From Lentzea albidocapillata (GTDB lineage: Bacteria > Actinomycetota > Actinomycetes > Mycobacteriales > Pseudonocardiaceae), in NCBI RefSeq assembly GCF_000719115.1, contig NZ_JOEA01000001.1, positions 353,212 to 417,211 on the forward strand: a stretch of DNA of 64,000 nucleotides. The letters run 5' to 3'. The notes below the pieces were generated by a model. That model was not told where the DNA came from and did not search any database. It was given only the letters and a program-made list of their open reading frames with translations. This document shows positions 46,300 to 55,753 of this stretch, one piece after another. How positions within the stretch are numbered: position 1 is the first letter of the stretch; the number at the start of each line of letters is the position of its first letter. Both the position numbers and the translations under genes were made by a program.

Positions 46300-46914
46300 A
46301 TGTTCGGAAGGCGCCGCAAGCGCGGTCGTCACTCCTCGGGGGCGGTCGAGACCGGTCCGGAGCACGACGAGGTCTTCGACGACGTCGACGGCCCGTGGGA
46401 CTCGACGGTCGCTCCCCAGGACGACGTGGAGCGGCTCGACCTGGGATCGGTGCAGCTCCCGATGCCGGACGAGGCCCAGCTGCAGGTCGAGATGGATCAG
46501 CAGGACGGCTCCGTGCGTGCCGTGCACGTCCTCACGTCCGTCGGCCAGCTGACGGTCAGCGCGTTCGCCGCGCCGAAGTCGGGCGGTCTGTGGCGGGAGG
46601 TCGGCGCCGAGCTGATCGACGGCCTCAAGGAGGACGGCGCCCGCATCAACCGCGAGAACGGCGAGTGGGGCGAGGAGATCACCGCGCGCAACCAGGGCGT
46701 GCAGATCCTCTTCGTCGGCGTCGACGGCCCGCGCTGGATGCTGCGCGGTGTCGCGGCCGGTCCCGAAGAGCACTTCGAGCAGAACTCGCAGGCGCTGCGC
46801 GCGATGTTGCGCGGCACCGTGGTCGTGCGTGGCGAGCAGCCGATGCCGCCCCGCACCCCGCTGCCGGTCGAGCTGCCGGAAGCGATCGCCCGGCACATCC
46901 AGCAGCAGGGCTAA
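46300..46914 (+). CDS. DUF3710 protein
   Basis: A 204-residue cytoplasmic protein of the actinobacterial DUF3710 family (Rv2696c in M. tuberculosis). It has a basic start (MFGRRRKRGRHSSG), an acidic stretch, then VSAFAAPKSGGLWREVGAELIDGLKEDG, GVDGPRWMLRGVAAGP and MPPRTPLPVELPEAI. It follows dut by 4 bases. Its function is not established. The end overlaps the convergent hydrolase gene by 4 bases. Confidence 0.88.
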   Translation: MFGRRRKRGRHSSGAVETGPEHDEVFDDVDGPWDSTVAPQDDVERLDLGSVQLPMPDEAQLQVEMDQQDGSVRAVHVLTSVGQLTVSAFAAPKSGGLWREVGAELIDGLKEDGARINRENGEWGEEITARNQGVQILFVGVDGPRWMLRGVAAGPEEHFEQNSQALRAMLRGTVVVRGEQPMPPRTPLPVELPEAIARHIQQQG

Positions 46915-47567
46915 CGCGCCTGCTGCCACGCCTGCACCGCACGCCCCAACGCGTGCGGGTAGGCGTTCAGCGTCGTTGTGACGAGCACGGCGCGTGGGAT
47001 GGCTTCGGCCCATGCCCGCGCGACTGCGATCGGGTGTACCGGGTCATCGGTGCACCCGACGATGCCCGTCGGCACGTCCAGCGACTTCAGCTCATCGAGC
47101 GTCGGCGCGAGCGACTCGGCGGCTTCTTCGAGGTGCGGCACGAGTTGGTCGCCGTAGCCGTGCCAGGCCCTCGTCAGTTCGTCGTGCAGCCAGCCGGTCG
47201 TGCCGGCGAGCGCCGTTGTGAGGCCCTGGGTCCTGACGATCTGCGCACTCGCCTTGGCCGCGAGCGCCGCCGGTGCCTCGTGCGGGGCGCCGGTCCACGC
47301 AGGAAGCGCCAGAATCAGGCCCGCGCACCGGTCCGGGTTGGCCACTGCCCACCGCGCGGCGACGTGCGCGCCCAGCGAGACGCCACCCACCACGATCGGG
47401 TGGCTTGCCGGGGCATTTTCGAGGGCCGTCAACCGTTCACTGAGTGTGCGGACACATGGTGCGGTGAGAACGGCACCGACCTGCGACAACGGCTCGGTGA
47501 ACACGGAACGGACGAATACCTCGTCAGAGGCGGTTCCGGGCAGGAGAAGCACAGTCTCGGCAGGCAC
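46911..47567 (-). CDS. Alpha/beta-hydrolase-fold protein
   Basis: A 218-residue small hydrolase. It has an N-terminal strand-loop VLLLPGTASDEVF (oxyanion region), nucleophile elbow GGVSLGAHVAARWA with the catalytic serine, an acid candidate in VGCTDDPVHP, and the histidine in YPHALGRAV. This is a compact actinobacterial alpha/beta hydrolase. The substrate is unknown. It is encoded opposite to the flanking DUF3710 and OB-fold genes and interrupts that conserved run. Confidence 0.78.
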   Translation of the reverse strand: MPAETVLLLPGTASDEVFVRSVFTEPLSQVGAVLTAPCVRTLSERLTALENAPASHPIVVGGVSLGAHVAARWAVANPDRCAGLILALPAWTGAPHEAPAALAAKASAQIVRTQGLTTALAGTTGWLHDELTRAWHGYGDQLVPHLEEAAESLAPTLDELKSLDVPTGIVGCTDDPVHPIAVARAWAEAIPRAVLVTTTLNAYPHALGRAVQAWQQAR

Positions 47568-47651
47568 GCCCGAGATTGTCGTTGCCCGTGCGTACCCTCA
47601 CTGTCAGACGGTCCACACCACGGGGCCACTTGAGCAATGCAGGAGTCGGGG

Positions 47652-48017
47652 ATGAGCGGCTATTGGCGCCGCTTGGTACGTCGCTTGACCAGCGACGTGA
47701 CCGAGCTCGACGCGGACGACCTGTCGCGAAAAGCGGAGGCCGTCGGCGCGGTGAAGGCCTGCGACTGCAAGTCCGGTGAGGAGGTCACGGTCCTCGGAAG
47801 GCTCCGCAGCGTGGAGCTCTGCCCCCGGGACGCGGCCGCCACACTGGAAGCCGAGCTCTACGACGGCACCGAGGGCGTCACCCTCGTCTGGCTCGGCCGC
47901 CGTCGCATCGCGGGAATCGAGCCTGGTCGGACGATCAAGGCCCGAGGCCGCATCGCCGTGCGCGACGGGCGCAAGGTGCTCTACAACCCCTATTACGAGT
48001 TGCAGAACGCTTCATGA
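47652..48017 (+). CDS. OB-fold nucleic-acid-binding protein
   Basis: A 121-residue protein: a basic helical start (SGYWRRLVRRLTSDVTELDADDL), then an OB-fold (KSGEEVTVLGRLRSVEL...LEAELYDGTEGVTLVWLGRRRIAGIEPGRTIKARGRIAVRDGRKVLYNPYYEL). It resembles Rv2694c of M. tuberculosis and the RecG-type wedge OB domain. The ATG at 47652 fits the family start, with a GGAG upstream. It overlaps the DUF3159 gene (ATGA). Confidence 0.87.
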   Translation: MSGYWRRLVRRLTSDVTELDADDLSRKAEAVGAVKACDCKSGEEVTVLGRLRSVELCPRDAAATLEAELYDGTEGVTLVWLGRRRIAGIEPGRTIKARGRIAVRDGRKVLYNPYYELQNAS

Positions 48018-48784
48018 CTTCAGTCAAGACCGAAGAAAAGCAGCCCACCGTCCTCGAGCAGATGGGCGGCGTGAGCGGAATGCTCTACTCGTCGCTGCCC
48101 GTGCTCGTCTTCGTGATCGTCAATTTCACGACCAAGAACCTGATGGCCGCGATCGTCAGCTCGCTCGCCGCCGCCGTCGTCATCGGCGTGGTCCTGGCCG
48201 TGCGCAAGGGCACCATCCAGCCCGCGATCTCCGCCGTCTTCGGCGTGGGCATCGCGGCGTTCATCGCGTACAAGACAGGCGAGGCCAAGGGTTTCTTCCT
48301 CTTCGGCATCTGGCAGAGCGTCGTGTACGGCAGCGCGTTCCTGCTGTCGATCATCGTGCGCTGGCCGCTCGCCGGCGTGATCTGGACGTTCCTCAACGGC
48401 AGAGACCGCTCCTGGCGCGACGACAAGGCCTCGGTCCGCGACTACGACATCGCGACCTTCGTGTGGGCCCTGGTGTTCTTCGCCCGCTTCGTGGTCCAGC
48501 GCTGGCTCTACGACGAGGACCAGGTCGGCTGGCTCGCCGTCGCCCGCCTCGGTATGGGTTACCCGCTGATGGCCATCGCGCTGCTCGCCACGGTCTGGGC
48601 GGTCCGCCGCGCGGACAAGCGCCTCAAGGCGGCCGAGGAGGCCGCCGAGGCCAGAGCCGAGGCGGATGCCGAAGCGGCGACGGAGGCAGTGCTCGCGCGC
48701 ACAGCCGACGACCTGCTCACCCCGGACATGGACGAACTCAAGCGCGTCGTCGACGCCGAGTCCCGCGACAAGTCCAGAGACTGA
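48014..48784 (+). CDS. DUF3159 membrane protein
   Basis: A 256-residue polytopic membrane protein of the DUF3159 family (Rv2693c). It begins with a short soluble start (VLEQMGGVSGMLYSSLPVLVFVIVNFTT) and has about five or six membrane helices. The conserved loop is FLNGRDRSWRDDKASVRDYDIATFVWALVFFARFVVQRWLY. A long charged cytoplasmic helix forms the C-terminus. It is coupled to the OB-fold gene. The role is unknown; proximity to trkA and APC genes hints at ion or solute transport (inference). Confidence 0.85.
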   Translation: MTSVKTEEKQPTVLEQMGGVSGMLYSSLPVLVFVIVNFTTKNLMAAIVSSLAAAVVIGVVLAVRKGTIQPAISAVFGVGIAAFIAYKTGEAKGFFLFGIWQSVVYGSAFLLSIIVRWPLAGVIWTFLNGRDRSWRDDKASVRDYDIATFVWALVFFARFVVQRWLYDEDQVGWLAVARLGMGYPLMAIALLATVWAVRRADKRLKAAEEAAEARAEADAEAATEAVLARTADDLLTPDMDELKRVVDAESRDKSRD

Positions 48785-48800
48785 CCCGCTCCACACTTCG

Positions 48801-48832
48801 CGGCCGGTGCCTCCTCTCGGGGGCACCGGCCG
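48801..48832 (+). terminator. Terminator after DUF3159
   Basis: An 11-bp stem CGGCCGGTGCC / GGCACCGGCCG with a 10-base loop, 16 bases after the stop. Confidence 0.7.
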
Positions 48833-48993
48833 TGTCGTTTCCGGTCGCGTCGCAGTGATCGAGTAGGACAGCCGTCTGCACCTTCGCGCCAACCCGTTGG
48901 ACCGTGACGGGGAGGTGGATCCGCTGGACAGTCTCGGCCGCGAAATGCTCGCCCATGACGCCGCTGCAGATGCCGATCTCTGTTCGCCTCGTG

Positions 48994-49048
48994 GCCCCAC
49001 CGGATGCAAAAAACGTTTGCGGACGAAGTCAAAAGACTCATTGCAATG
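48994..49048 (-). repeat. A-B composite repeat, copy 3 (inverted)
   Basis: Identical over 55 bases to the reverse complement of 27675-27729. Half B is at 49004-49024 and half A at 49028-49044. Confidence 0.9.
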
Positions 49049-49150
49049 GGTGGTCAGGATGGTGGCGACGACTCGGCGAGGGGACGCATTCGAGGCTCTG
49101 ACCAGCGGCGATGCGGTCGTAAGGGAATCGTCGACCATGCCGAGCGGGCG

Positions 49151-49170
49151 CGATATATCGGATATCAGTT
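49151..49170. repeat. C element over a stop codon
   Basis: CGATATATCGGATATCAGTT. Its minus-strand reading AAC-TGA-TAT supplies the TGA stop (49165-49167) of the LuxR-type gene. Confidence 0.8.
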
Positions 49171-51750
49171 GGGTCGGGCCGGGCCGAGCACGGTGCGCAG
49201 TTCGTCGCGGCCCGTCACACCGAGGATCCCGTAGATCGCGTGCAGGTGGTTGTCGACGGTGCGCTTGGACGTGTGAAGCCGCTCGGCGATCTGCTGGTTG
49301 GTGAGTCCGGACGTGGCGAGGTGGGCCACCTCGGCCTGGCGGCGGGTCAGGTGGGTGAGGTCGCCGGCGCGCAGGACCGGGGTGTGGACGCCGTCGAAGT
49401 CGCGCATCAGGAGGGCCTGCCGGGCGGAGGCCTGGGAGGCGGCGCGGGCGTTGCCCTGGGTTCGGTGCAGGCGGGTGGCGGCGGCCAGGGCCTCGGCGGC
49501 GTAGAGGGTGGCGCCGAGGCGCTGGAAGTCCGTTGCCGCGGCTTCCAGGGCGGTTGGTGCGGCGTGTGCGAGGGCGGTCGCGTGTGAGGCGTAGGCCTTC
49601 GTCATCAGGTCGTCCATAACGGCTGTGAGGGCCGTCAAGCGCACGGACGTGTCCACGCCGTAGCGGGCGGCATCGTGCAGTGCCATGGCCTCGCTGCCGT
49701 GCATGCCAAGTTCGGCACACTCGTCGGCGGCGGCCATGGCTGCGTCTGCGGCTGCGCGGATGGCACCGGTGCTCGCCAGAACCCAGGAGCGGGTCACCGA
49801 GACCGTGGTCCCGATCCGGCGCCAGGCGGGGCGGCGTGCCTTCTCGGCGCGGGCCAGGGTCTGCTGGGCCAGGGTGACTTCGCCGCAGACCGCCGCGGCG
49901 CCGGCCAGGTTCGCCAAGGCGATGACGTCGAAGATCAGGGGACTCGCGGGGGACTTCGGGCTGCCTTCTCGGGCGAGGCGCAGGGCTTGGGAGCCGTGGC
50001 CTCGCATGCGCGCGCAGAACGACAGCACGCTGTAGAGCGATGTCGCGCCCGTGAACGCCAGATCGTCGAACGATCGGTCGTACATCGTCAGCGCGAGGGC
50101 TTCCGCGTCGGCGAGATGGCCGGCGAACGCCAGTGCGAAGCACCGCATGCGCAGTGCGCCGTCGTCCGGTTCGGCGGGATCCTCCAGAGCCTCGTAGGCG
50201 GTGATCTCCTGCGCGACCTCGCGATAGCGGCCCGCGTGCAGGAGGCACAACGCTCTGGTGCGTTGCATGTGGACGGAAAGTTGCGGTGCCACGGGCCGAT
50301 AGGTGCGTTCGAGGACCGTTGCCACGTGATGGTGCTGTGCGTCCAAGATGACCCGGACGACCTGCAGCCACTCGTGCACGTCCGCTGGGAGGCCGGGGAC
50401 GTCGACGGTGTCGAGCATCGCAGCGGCGGCGTCCGCGTCGCCGAGGCCGAAGTGCAGGTTCATCGAGCGGGTCGCGGCGAGGTGGCTCAGGTCCTCCGCC
50501 GACAGCGGACCGGCCATCACGTCGGCGAGTGTCGCTTCGGCCTGCGACGGCTCGTGGCCGTGCATCAGCACTTGGCCGAATACGTGTCCGACCCGGTTCA
50601 GGCCGCCTGCCTCGACAGCGGCGCGGCAGAGGCGTTCGGCGAGCGTCACGTCCTGCGCGGCCCAGGCCTGTTCGGCGGCCGCGGCGAGCAGGGTCACCGA
50701 GATGGGTGAGCCGCCGTCGAGCCGCCACGTGGCGATGCGCATGAGGTCTTCACGGCGGCGCGCGCCCGTTGCCTCCAGAGCGGTGGCTAGTGCGCGTTGG
50801 TGCGCCCGCGCGCGCAACGTCGGGCACGTCGCACGAAGCAGGCTGCCGTACAACGGGTGTCCGAGGCGCACGACCGTGCGACGTCCTGAGGGCACGACAC
50901 GGATCAACCCGCGCGTCTCCAGGTCGTCCAGCGCCTCCTCGTGCACGAGCGACGCCAGCAGGTCCAGTTCCACCGGTTCGGAACAAGCGAGCAGCTCCAG
51001 CGCGTGCCGGTGAGACGGTTCCAGCCGGCCGAGGTTGGACCGCACGAGCTCCGCGAGCCGCCCGCCGAGCTCGATCGCGCCGTGCCACGACCAGATGCCG
51101 TCGTCTGAGGGCAACGTCCCCAACGCGCGCCCCGACATGACGAGTTCCCTGAGGTACAAAGGGTTTCCCGCGCTGGCGGACCACAGCAGCGCCGCCGACC
51201 GCGCGTCGACCGGCTCGCCCAGCGCTTGTTCGAGCAGCAGGTCGGATTCGGCGCGCGACAGGTCGCCGAGCGGGTAACGGCGCAGCGGCCCCTCCTGCCA
51301 CAACTCAGTGCTTTCACCCGGCCGTGAAGTCACGAGCACCCGTGCGTGTCCGTGCCGGATCACGTGGCTCAGCAACGCGATGGAGGCGTCATCCAGCAGA
51401 TGCGCGTCGTCCACCACGATCACCAACGGCTGCTGTTCGGACAGGAGGTGCTCCACGGCGCGACCGAGCGGGTTCGCCGTGCGCATGTCAGCGGGCAGCA
51501 TCGCGGCCATTGCCCCGAACGGGATGGTCGACGTCGCCACCGTCGCGTAACAGCGCCGCACGGCGAGACCGGAGTGCTCCAGCCGTGCCACTACCTCGTC
51601 CGTGAGCCGCGTCTTGCCCACACCGGCGGGTCCGACGAGCGCGGCGCCGTTGCCTGACGTGAGCGTGGACATCACGTCCTCAAGCTCCCGCACCCTGCCC
51701 ACGAACGGCCACACGACTCGCAGTGTGCCGAGGTACGGCTCACCGCGCAC
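49165..51750 (-). CDS. Large ATP-binding LuxR-family regulator (LAL type), copy 1
   Basis: An 861-residue regulator of the MalT/LAL class. The N-terminal AAA-like ATPase has Walker A LVGPAGVGKTRLT (about 38-50) and Walker B-like IVVDDAHLLDDASI near residue 113. A long helical middle part of TPR-like repeats is followed by a C-terminal LuxR helix-turn-helix (LTRRQAEVAHLATSGLTNQQIAERLHTSKRTVDNHLHAIYGILGV). The GTG at 51750 is taken; it lies 6 bases after the stop of a paralogous gene. Ligand and targets are unknown. The stop lies inside a C repeat. Confidence 0.88.
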   Translation of the reverse strand: MRGEPYLGTLRVVWPFVGRVRELEDVMSTLTSGNGAALVGPAGVGKTRLTDEVVARLEHSGLAVRRCYATVATSTIPFGAMAAMLPADMRTANPLGRAVEHLLSEQQPLVIVVDDAHLLDDASIALLSHVIRHGHARVLVTSRPGESTELWQEGPLRRYPLGDLSRAESDLLLEQALGEPVDARSAALLWSASAGNPLYLRELVMSGRALGTLPSDDGIWSWHGAIELGGRLAELVRSNLGRLEPSHRHALELLACSEPVELDLLASLVHEEALDDLETRGLIRVVPSGRRTVVRLGHPLYGSLLRATCPTLRARAHQRALATALEATGARRREDLMRIATWRLDGGSPISVTLLAAAAEQAWAAQDVTLAERLCRAAVEAGGLNRVGHVFGQVLMHGHEPSQAEATLADVMAGPLSAEDLSHLAATRSMNLHFGLGDADAAAAMLDTVDVPGLPADVHEWLQVVRVILDAQHHHVATVLERTYRPVAPQLSVHMQRTRALCLLHAGRYREVAQEITAYEALEDPAEPDDGALRMRCFALAFAGHLADAEALALTMYDRSFDDLAFTGATSLYSVLSFCARMRGHGSQALRLAREGSPKSPASPLIFDVIALANLAGAAAVCGEVTLAQQTLARAEKARRPAWRRIGTTVSVTRSWVLASTGAIRAAADAAMAAADECAELGMHGSEAMALHDAARYGVDTSVRLTALTAVMDDLMTKAYASHATALAHAAPTALEAAATDFQRLGATLYAAEALAAATRLHRTQGNARAASQASARQALLMRDFDGVHTPVLRAGDLTHLTRRQAEVAHLATSGLTNQQIAERLHTSKRTVDNHLHAIYGILGVTGRDELRTVLGPARPN

Positions 51751-51756
51751 ATCGAT

Positions 51757-54303
51757 TTACGCGCCGTGGCCGAACAACTCGCGCAAGCCGCCCCGTCCCG
51801 TCACCCCCACTGCCGCGTACGTGGTGTGCAGATGGTTGTCCACGGTCCGTTTGGCGATCGCCAGCCGCTCGGCGATCGCCACGTTCGTCAGTCCGGCCAC
51901 GGCGAGACGCGCGATTTCCAGCTGACGTGGCGTCAACGCGGCGAGGGTGCTCGTCACCACGAGACCGGGAGTGGTCGCGCCGTCGAACGTCTCCGCGAGC
52001 GCCGCCGCCTGCCGTTCCAGCCGGTCCGCTGCACGGGGCCGGTCGTGCAGGCGCGACAGCCTGCTGGCCTCCGCGAGCGCCTCGGCCGCGAACAACGTGG
52101 CACCGCATGCCGTGAACGCCGCCGCCACCTCCTCCAGCCCTGCGGGGTCACGCAACGCGCGCGCCTGGGCGTGCGAGGCGTACGCGGCCGTGAGCGGCTC
52201 CTTGCGTGACTTCGCGAGCTTCAGCAGACGAGGCGAGGTGTCTGCACCGAACCGTGCGGCGTCGTGCAGCGACCCGATCTCCTCGGAATGCGCGCCGTGT
52301 TCCCTTGCCGAAACCGCGTTGTCCAGAGCGGCCTGCATCGCCTCGTTGACGCGGCCAGCGCCAGCAAGCACCCACGACCGTGCGGCCCCTACGGCGAACT
52401 GCGCGATACGCCACGCGGGCCGCAAGCCGGCCTCCGCACGTGCCAAGGCTCGAAAAGCGCGATCCGACTGCCCTTGCAACGCTGCACCGGCCGCGAACTC
52501 GGCCAGGAGCAGCACGTCCCACATCATCGGCGGCGCGGCCGGGTCCGGCACGCCCTCGGCGGTGATCCGCACGGCCCACGCGGCCTTCCCGCGCAACCGT
52601 GCGCTCTGGCTCAGCAGCACCCGCGGCGGCACCTGGGTGACCGACCAGCGATCCTCTTCGATCACCTCGGCCAGAGCCTGTGCGGCCCGCCTCTCCGCAT
52701 CCACCAGGTCTCCGGACCGCAGCATGCTCTCGTTGCGCACGCTGTTCGCCGCGTTCGTCAACGACGGGAACCGCCCCGCCGTCGCCAGCACGGCCATGTG
52801 GTTGTCCTCGATTCGTGCGATGGCTTCGGTGTAGCGGCCCGCGAACTGGTCCGCGAACGCCAGCACCTGCCGTCCCGCCGTCGCCGCCCAGCCGCCTTCG
52901 GCGAGCAGCAGTTCACCGCCCAGCCGTGCGATCCGCAACGGCGCGGCCTCCAGCGCGAACGTCAGCGCGAAGAACAGCACGGCGTGTTCCAGTTCGGCGG
53001 GCAGCTTCCGCGCTGTCACGCGATCCAGCACGGCCACGGCGGATTCCTCGTCACCGAGGCCGAAGAACAGGTTGAACGCGCGCGTACAGCCGGCCTGCAT
53101 CAACGTCAGCGTGTCGCCGCCCGCCGCCATGGTCTCGGCGAGCACTTCCTCGGCCTGTGCGCACTGTCGTTGGTACATGAGCACAAGACCCAGCACGAGC
53201 CCCACGCGCGATGTCGCCCCACGAGCCACGGCTGCTCGTGCGAGTCGTTCGGCGAGTTCCCAGTCCTGAGCGGACAGTGCCTGCTCGGCGGCCCGCGTCA
53301 GCACGTCGGGCGACTCGGCCGTTCCGCTGTCGAGCCGCCACGTCGCGACGCGCAGCGCGTCACCGGGACGGCCGGCGCCCTCCGCCTCCAGCCGATCGGC
53401 CAACGCGCGCCTATGTGCACGTGCGCGCAACGTCGGACAGGTGGCTCGCAGGCGCGCGCTGTAGAGCGGATGAGCGACGCGTGCCCGTCCGTCGTCACCT
53501 ACGCGCACGAACCCCATGTCCACGAGGTCCTGCGGTACGGACATCACCCCGGCTTCGAGCGGTTCGCCATACGCGAGCAGTTCCAGCGCCCGCCGTTGCG
53601 GATCCTCGAGCCGTCCCAGCGTCAGGTCGACGAGCTCGGCGAGCCGCCCGGACAGCTCCAGCGGCCCGCTCCAGTTCCACCCGCCCTCGGTCTCGGTGAA
53701 CGCGCCGCAGTGCCGGCCCGTCGCGACGAGTTCCTTGAGGTACAACGGGTTCCCTCGGCTGTTCGCCCACACCAGATGCCGTGTCGAGGCATCGGCCGGC
53801 ACACCGAGAGCCGCCGCCAGCAACGCGTCCGCGCGTTCCTGATCCAGCGCGCCGACCGCGACGACGGTCAACCCCTCCATGCCCCAACCGGGCCGTGCGG
53901 TACACATGACTCGCATCAGCCAGTGACGCACAAGGTGCTGCAACACCAACAACGACGCGTCGTCGAGCAGGTGCGCGTCGTCGACCGACAACACCCGCCG
54001 CTCGCCACGAGAGAGATGCTCGGCGGCCGCGCGCACGGACGACGACGGCAGGATCGAACCCTGTGAGGCGGGCAGGTCGGTGGGCACGAGCGACGCGAGC
54101 GCGCCGAGCGGAATCTGGGACGTGGCGACCGTGGCATAACAGCGCACGACCGGATAAGGCACGGCAGCGAGCGCCTCAAATGCCAGCCGTGTCTTTCCCA
54201 CGCCCGGAGGACCGGAAAGCAGCACCGCGCCGTCCACGGCCAACGCCCGCAACGCGGTCCGCAGCTCTTCCTCGCGCCCGACCAGGGGCAGCTGATCGCT
54301 CAC
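51757..54303 (-). CDS. Large ATP-binding LuxR-family regulator (LAL type), copy 2
   Basis: An 848-residue paralogue of the downstream protein with the same architecture: start LPLVGREEELRTALRALAVDG, Walker A LLSGPPGVGKTRLAF (about 28-42), LSVDDAHLLDDASL, helical repeats, and the HTH LTPRQLEIARLAVAGLTNVAIAERLAIAKRTVDNHLHTTYAAVGV. The two genes are 6 bases apart and probably form an operon. Shared phrases such as RCYATVATSQIPLGA in both show duplication. Such regulators often activate secondary-metabolite or sugar genes; none are adjacent. Confidence 0.88.
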   Translation of the reverse strand: MSDQLPLVGREEELRTALRALAVDGAVLLSGPPGVGKTRLAFEALAAVPYPVVRCYATVATSQIPLGALASLVPTDLPASQGSILPSSSVRAAAEHLSRGERRVLSVDDAHLLDDASLLVLQHLVRHWLMRVMCTARPGWGMEGLTVVAVGALDQERADALLAAALGVPADASTRHLVWANSRGNPLYLKELVATGRHCGAFTETEGGWNWSGPLELSGRLAELVDLTLGRLEDPQRRALELLAYGEPLEAGVMSVPQDLVDMGFVRVGDDGRARVAHPLYSARLRATCPTLRARAHRRALADRLEAEGAGRPGDALRVATWRLDSGTAESPDVLTRAAEQALSAQDWELAERLARAAVARGATSRVGLVLGLVLMYQRQCAQAEEVLAETMAAGGDTLTLMQAGCTRAFNLFFGLGDEESAVAVLDRVTARKLPAELEHAVLFFALTFALEAAPLRIARLGGELLLAEGGWAATAGRQVLAFADQFAGRYTEAIARIEDNHMAVLATAGRFPSLTNAANSVRNESMLRSGDLVDAERRAAQALAEVIEEDRWSVTQVPPRVLLSQSARLRGKAAWAVRITAEGVPDPAAPPMMWDVLLLAEFAAGAALQGQSDRAFRALARAEAGLRPAWRIAQFAVGAARSWVLAGAGRVNEAMQAALDNAVSAREHGAHSEEIGSLHDAARFGADTSPRLLKLAKSRKEPLTAAYASHAQARALRDPAGLEEVAAAFTACGATLFAAEALAEASRLSRLHDRPRAADRLERQAAALAETFDGATTPGLVVTSTLAALTPRQLEIARLAVAGLTNVAIAERLAIAKRTVDNHLHTTYAAVGVTGRGGLRELFGHGA

Positions 54304-54321
54304 AGGAAGTAGGTGCCCGCC

Positions 54322-54345
54322 TCCGCTGCGCAGATACGCAGCGGA
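54322..54345 (-). terminator. Hairpin between trkA and LuxR genes
   Basis: A 9-bp perfect stem TCCGCTGCG / CGCAGCGGA with a 6-base loop, just past the stop of the second TrkA gene. It probably ends that operon before the LuxR pair. Confidence 0.6.
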
Positions 54346-54352
54346 ACGCGAC

Positions 54353-55009
54353 CTAGTACCCCAGAGCGCTCTTGATGTCCTGCTCGACGGCAGCAGTGGT
54401 GACGAACAACAGCTCGTCGCCGCCCTCGAGCGTGTCGTCCGGCTGCGGCACGATGACCCGCCCGCCGCGCAGGATCGTCACCAGGGCGGCGTCCCGCGGC
54501 ATCGACAGCTCCGAGACCGCCCGGCCGACGAACGGCGTCGACTCGTCGAGCGTGATCTCCACGAGGTTCGCCTGCCCCTGCCGCAACGTCATGAGACGCA
54601 CGACGTCGCCGATCGTCACGGACTCCTCGACCATGGCGGCCAGCAGCCGTGGCGTCGACACGGCCACGTCGACACCCCACGACTCGGTGAAGAGCCATTC
54701 GTTCGTCGGGTCGTTCACGCGCGCGATGACGCGTCGGACGGCGAACTCCGTCTTGGCCAGCAGTGACACCACGAGGTTGACCTTGTCGTCACCGGTCGCG
54801 GCGATCACCACGTCGCACAGCTGCATGCCCGCGTCCTCCAAAGAGGACAATTCGCACGCGTCGGCCTGCACCCACTCGGCCTGCTCGACGGAGTTCGGGT
54901 CGAAGTGCGCCCGGTCCCGCTCGATCAGCATCACCTGGTGCCCGTCCGAGACGAGCTCCTGCGCGATGGACCGTCCCACGGCCCCCGCACCAGCGATAGC
55001 GACCCGCAT
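54353..55009 (-). CDS. ceoC: TrkA-family potassium uptake regulatory protein, copy 2
   Basis: A 218-residue cytoplasmic gating subunit with an RCK domain. The NAD-binding Rossmann motif is IAGAGAVGRSIAQ (5-17), with LIERD and VIAATGDDKVNLVVSLLAK. The TrkA-C domain follows (VEITLDESTPFVGRAVSELSMPRDAALVTILRGG...LEGGDELLFVT). The ATG overlaps the stop of the first copy by one base. It corresponds to mycobacterial CeoC, and the pair likely regulates a K+ channel or transporter. Confidence 0.92.
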   Translation of the reverse strand: MRVAIAGAGAVGRSIAQELVSDGHQVMLIERDRAHFDPNSVEQAEWVQADACELSSLEDAGMQLCDVVIAATGDDKVNLVVSLLAKTEFAVRRVIARVNDPTNEWLFTESWGVDVAVSTPRLLAAMVEESVTIGDVVRLMTLRQGQANLVEITLDESTPFVGRAVSELSMPRDAALVTILRGGRVIVPQPDDTLEGGDELLFVTTAAVEQDIKSALGY

Positions 55010-55671
55010 CAGCTCTCCTCCGGTGCCTGCAGCGCCGCCGCCGCGACGTCGGTGATCGTGCCGGACAGCGCCGCCACGTAGATGGAGTCGTCGGCCTGCA
55101 CGACGGTCTTCGCGTCCGGCAGCACTCCGGTGCCGAAGCGCATCACGAACGCCACGCGCGCGCCGATCGCTTCTTCGAGCTCGCGCACCGGCCGCCCGAC
55201 CCAGGCCTCGTCGACCTCGATCGGCAGCACCGCCACGGTGCCGGACGGGTCGCGCCACGCGGTCGACGCCCCTTCGGGCAGCAACATCCGCAGGAACCTG
55301 TCGGTGCTCCACGGCACCGTCGCCACGGTCGGAATGCCCAGGCGCTCGTACACCGCGGCGCGCTTGTGGTCGTAGATGCGCGCGACGACGTGCTCGACAC
55401 CGAACGTCTCGCGCGCGACCCGTGCCGAGATGATGTTCGAGTTGTCGCCGCTGGAGACCGCCGCGAACGCGCCCGCGCGCTCGACACCGGCCTCGATCAG
55501 GACATTGCGGTCGAAACCGTTGCCGATGACCTGCTGTCCGTGGAAGTCGCTGCCCAGCCTGCGGAACGACTGCGGATCCTTGTCGATCACGGCGACCTGG
55601 TGGTCGAGTCGCTCCAGGGCCCTGGCCAGGGACGCCCCCACCCGGCCACATCCCATGATCACCACGTGCAC
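55009..55671 (-). CDS. ceoB: TrkA-family potassium uptake regulatory protein, copy 1
   Basis: A 220-residue RCK protein: Rossmann motif IMGCGRVGASLARALE (5-20), VIDKDPQSFRRLG, AAVSSGDNSNIISARVARE, VVARIYDHKRAAVYERLGI. A C-terminal TrkA-C domain follows (PIEVDEAWVGRPVRELEEAIGARVAFVMRFG, VVQADDSIYVAAL). First gene of the two-gene trkA unit, 82 bases from the divergent APC permease gene. It corresponds to mycobacterial CeoB. Confidence 0.92.
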   Translation of the reverse strand: MHVVIMGCGRVGASLARALERLDHQVAVIDKDPQSFRRLGSDFHGQQVIGNGFDRNVLIEAGVERAGAFAAVSSGDNSNIISARVARETFGVEHVVARIYDHKRAAVYERLGIPTVATVPWSTDRFLRMLLPEGASTAWRDPSGTVAVLPIEVDEAWVGRPVRELEEAIGARVAFVMRFGTGVLPDAKTVVQADDSIYVAALSGTITDVAAAALQAPEES

Positions 55672-55753
55672 GACATGCCTCCTCAGGCGAACTCTCCGCA
55701 GAACCTACCGAGCATTAGCCCGTCCCGGTGAGCGGACCCCTTACGCTCTGGCC

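Larger units (their letters stand above)
48785..49164. other. 380-bp convergent intergenic region with repeats
   Basis: It holds a terminator hairpin (48801-48832), the third A-B composite repeat (48994-49048) and a C element (49151-49170). No gene is visible. Confidence 0.75.
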
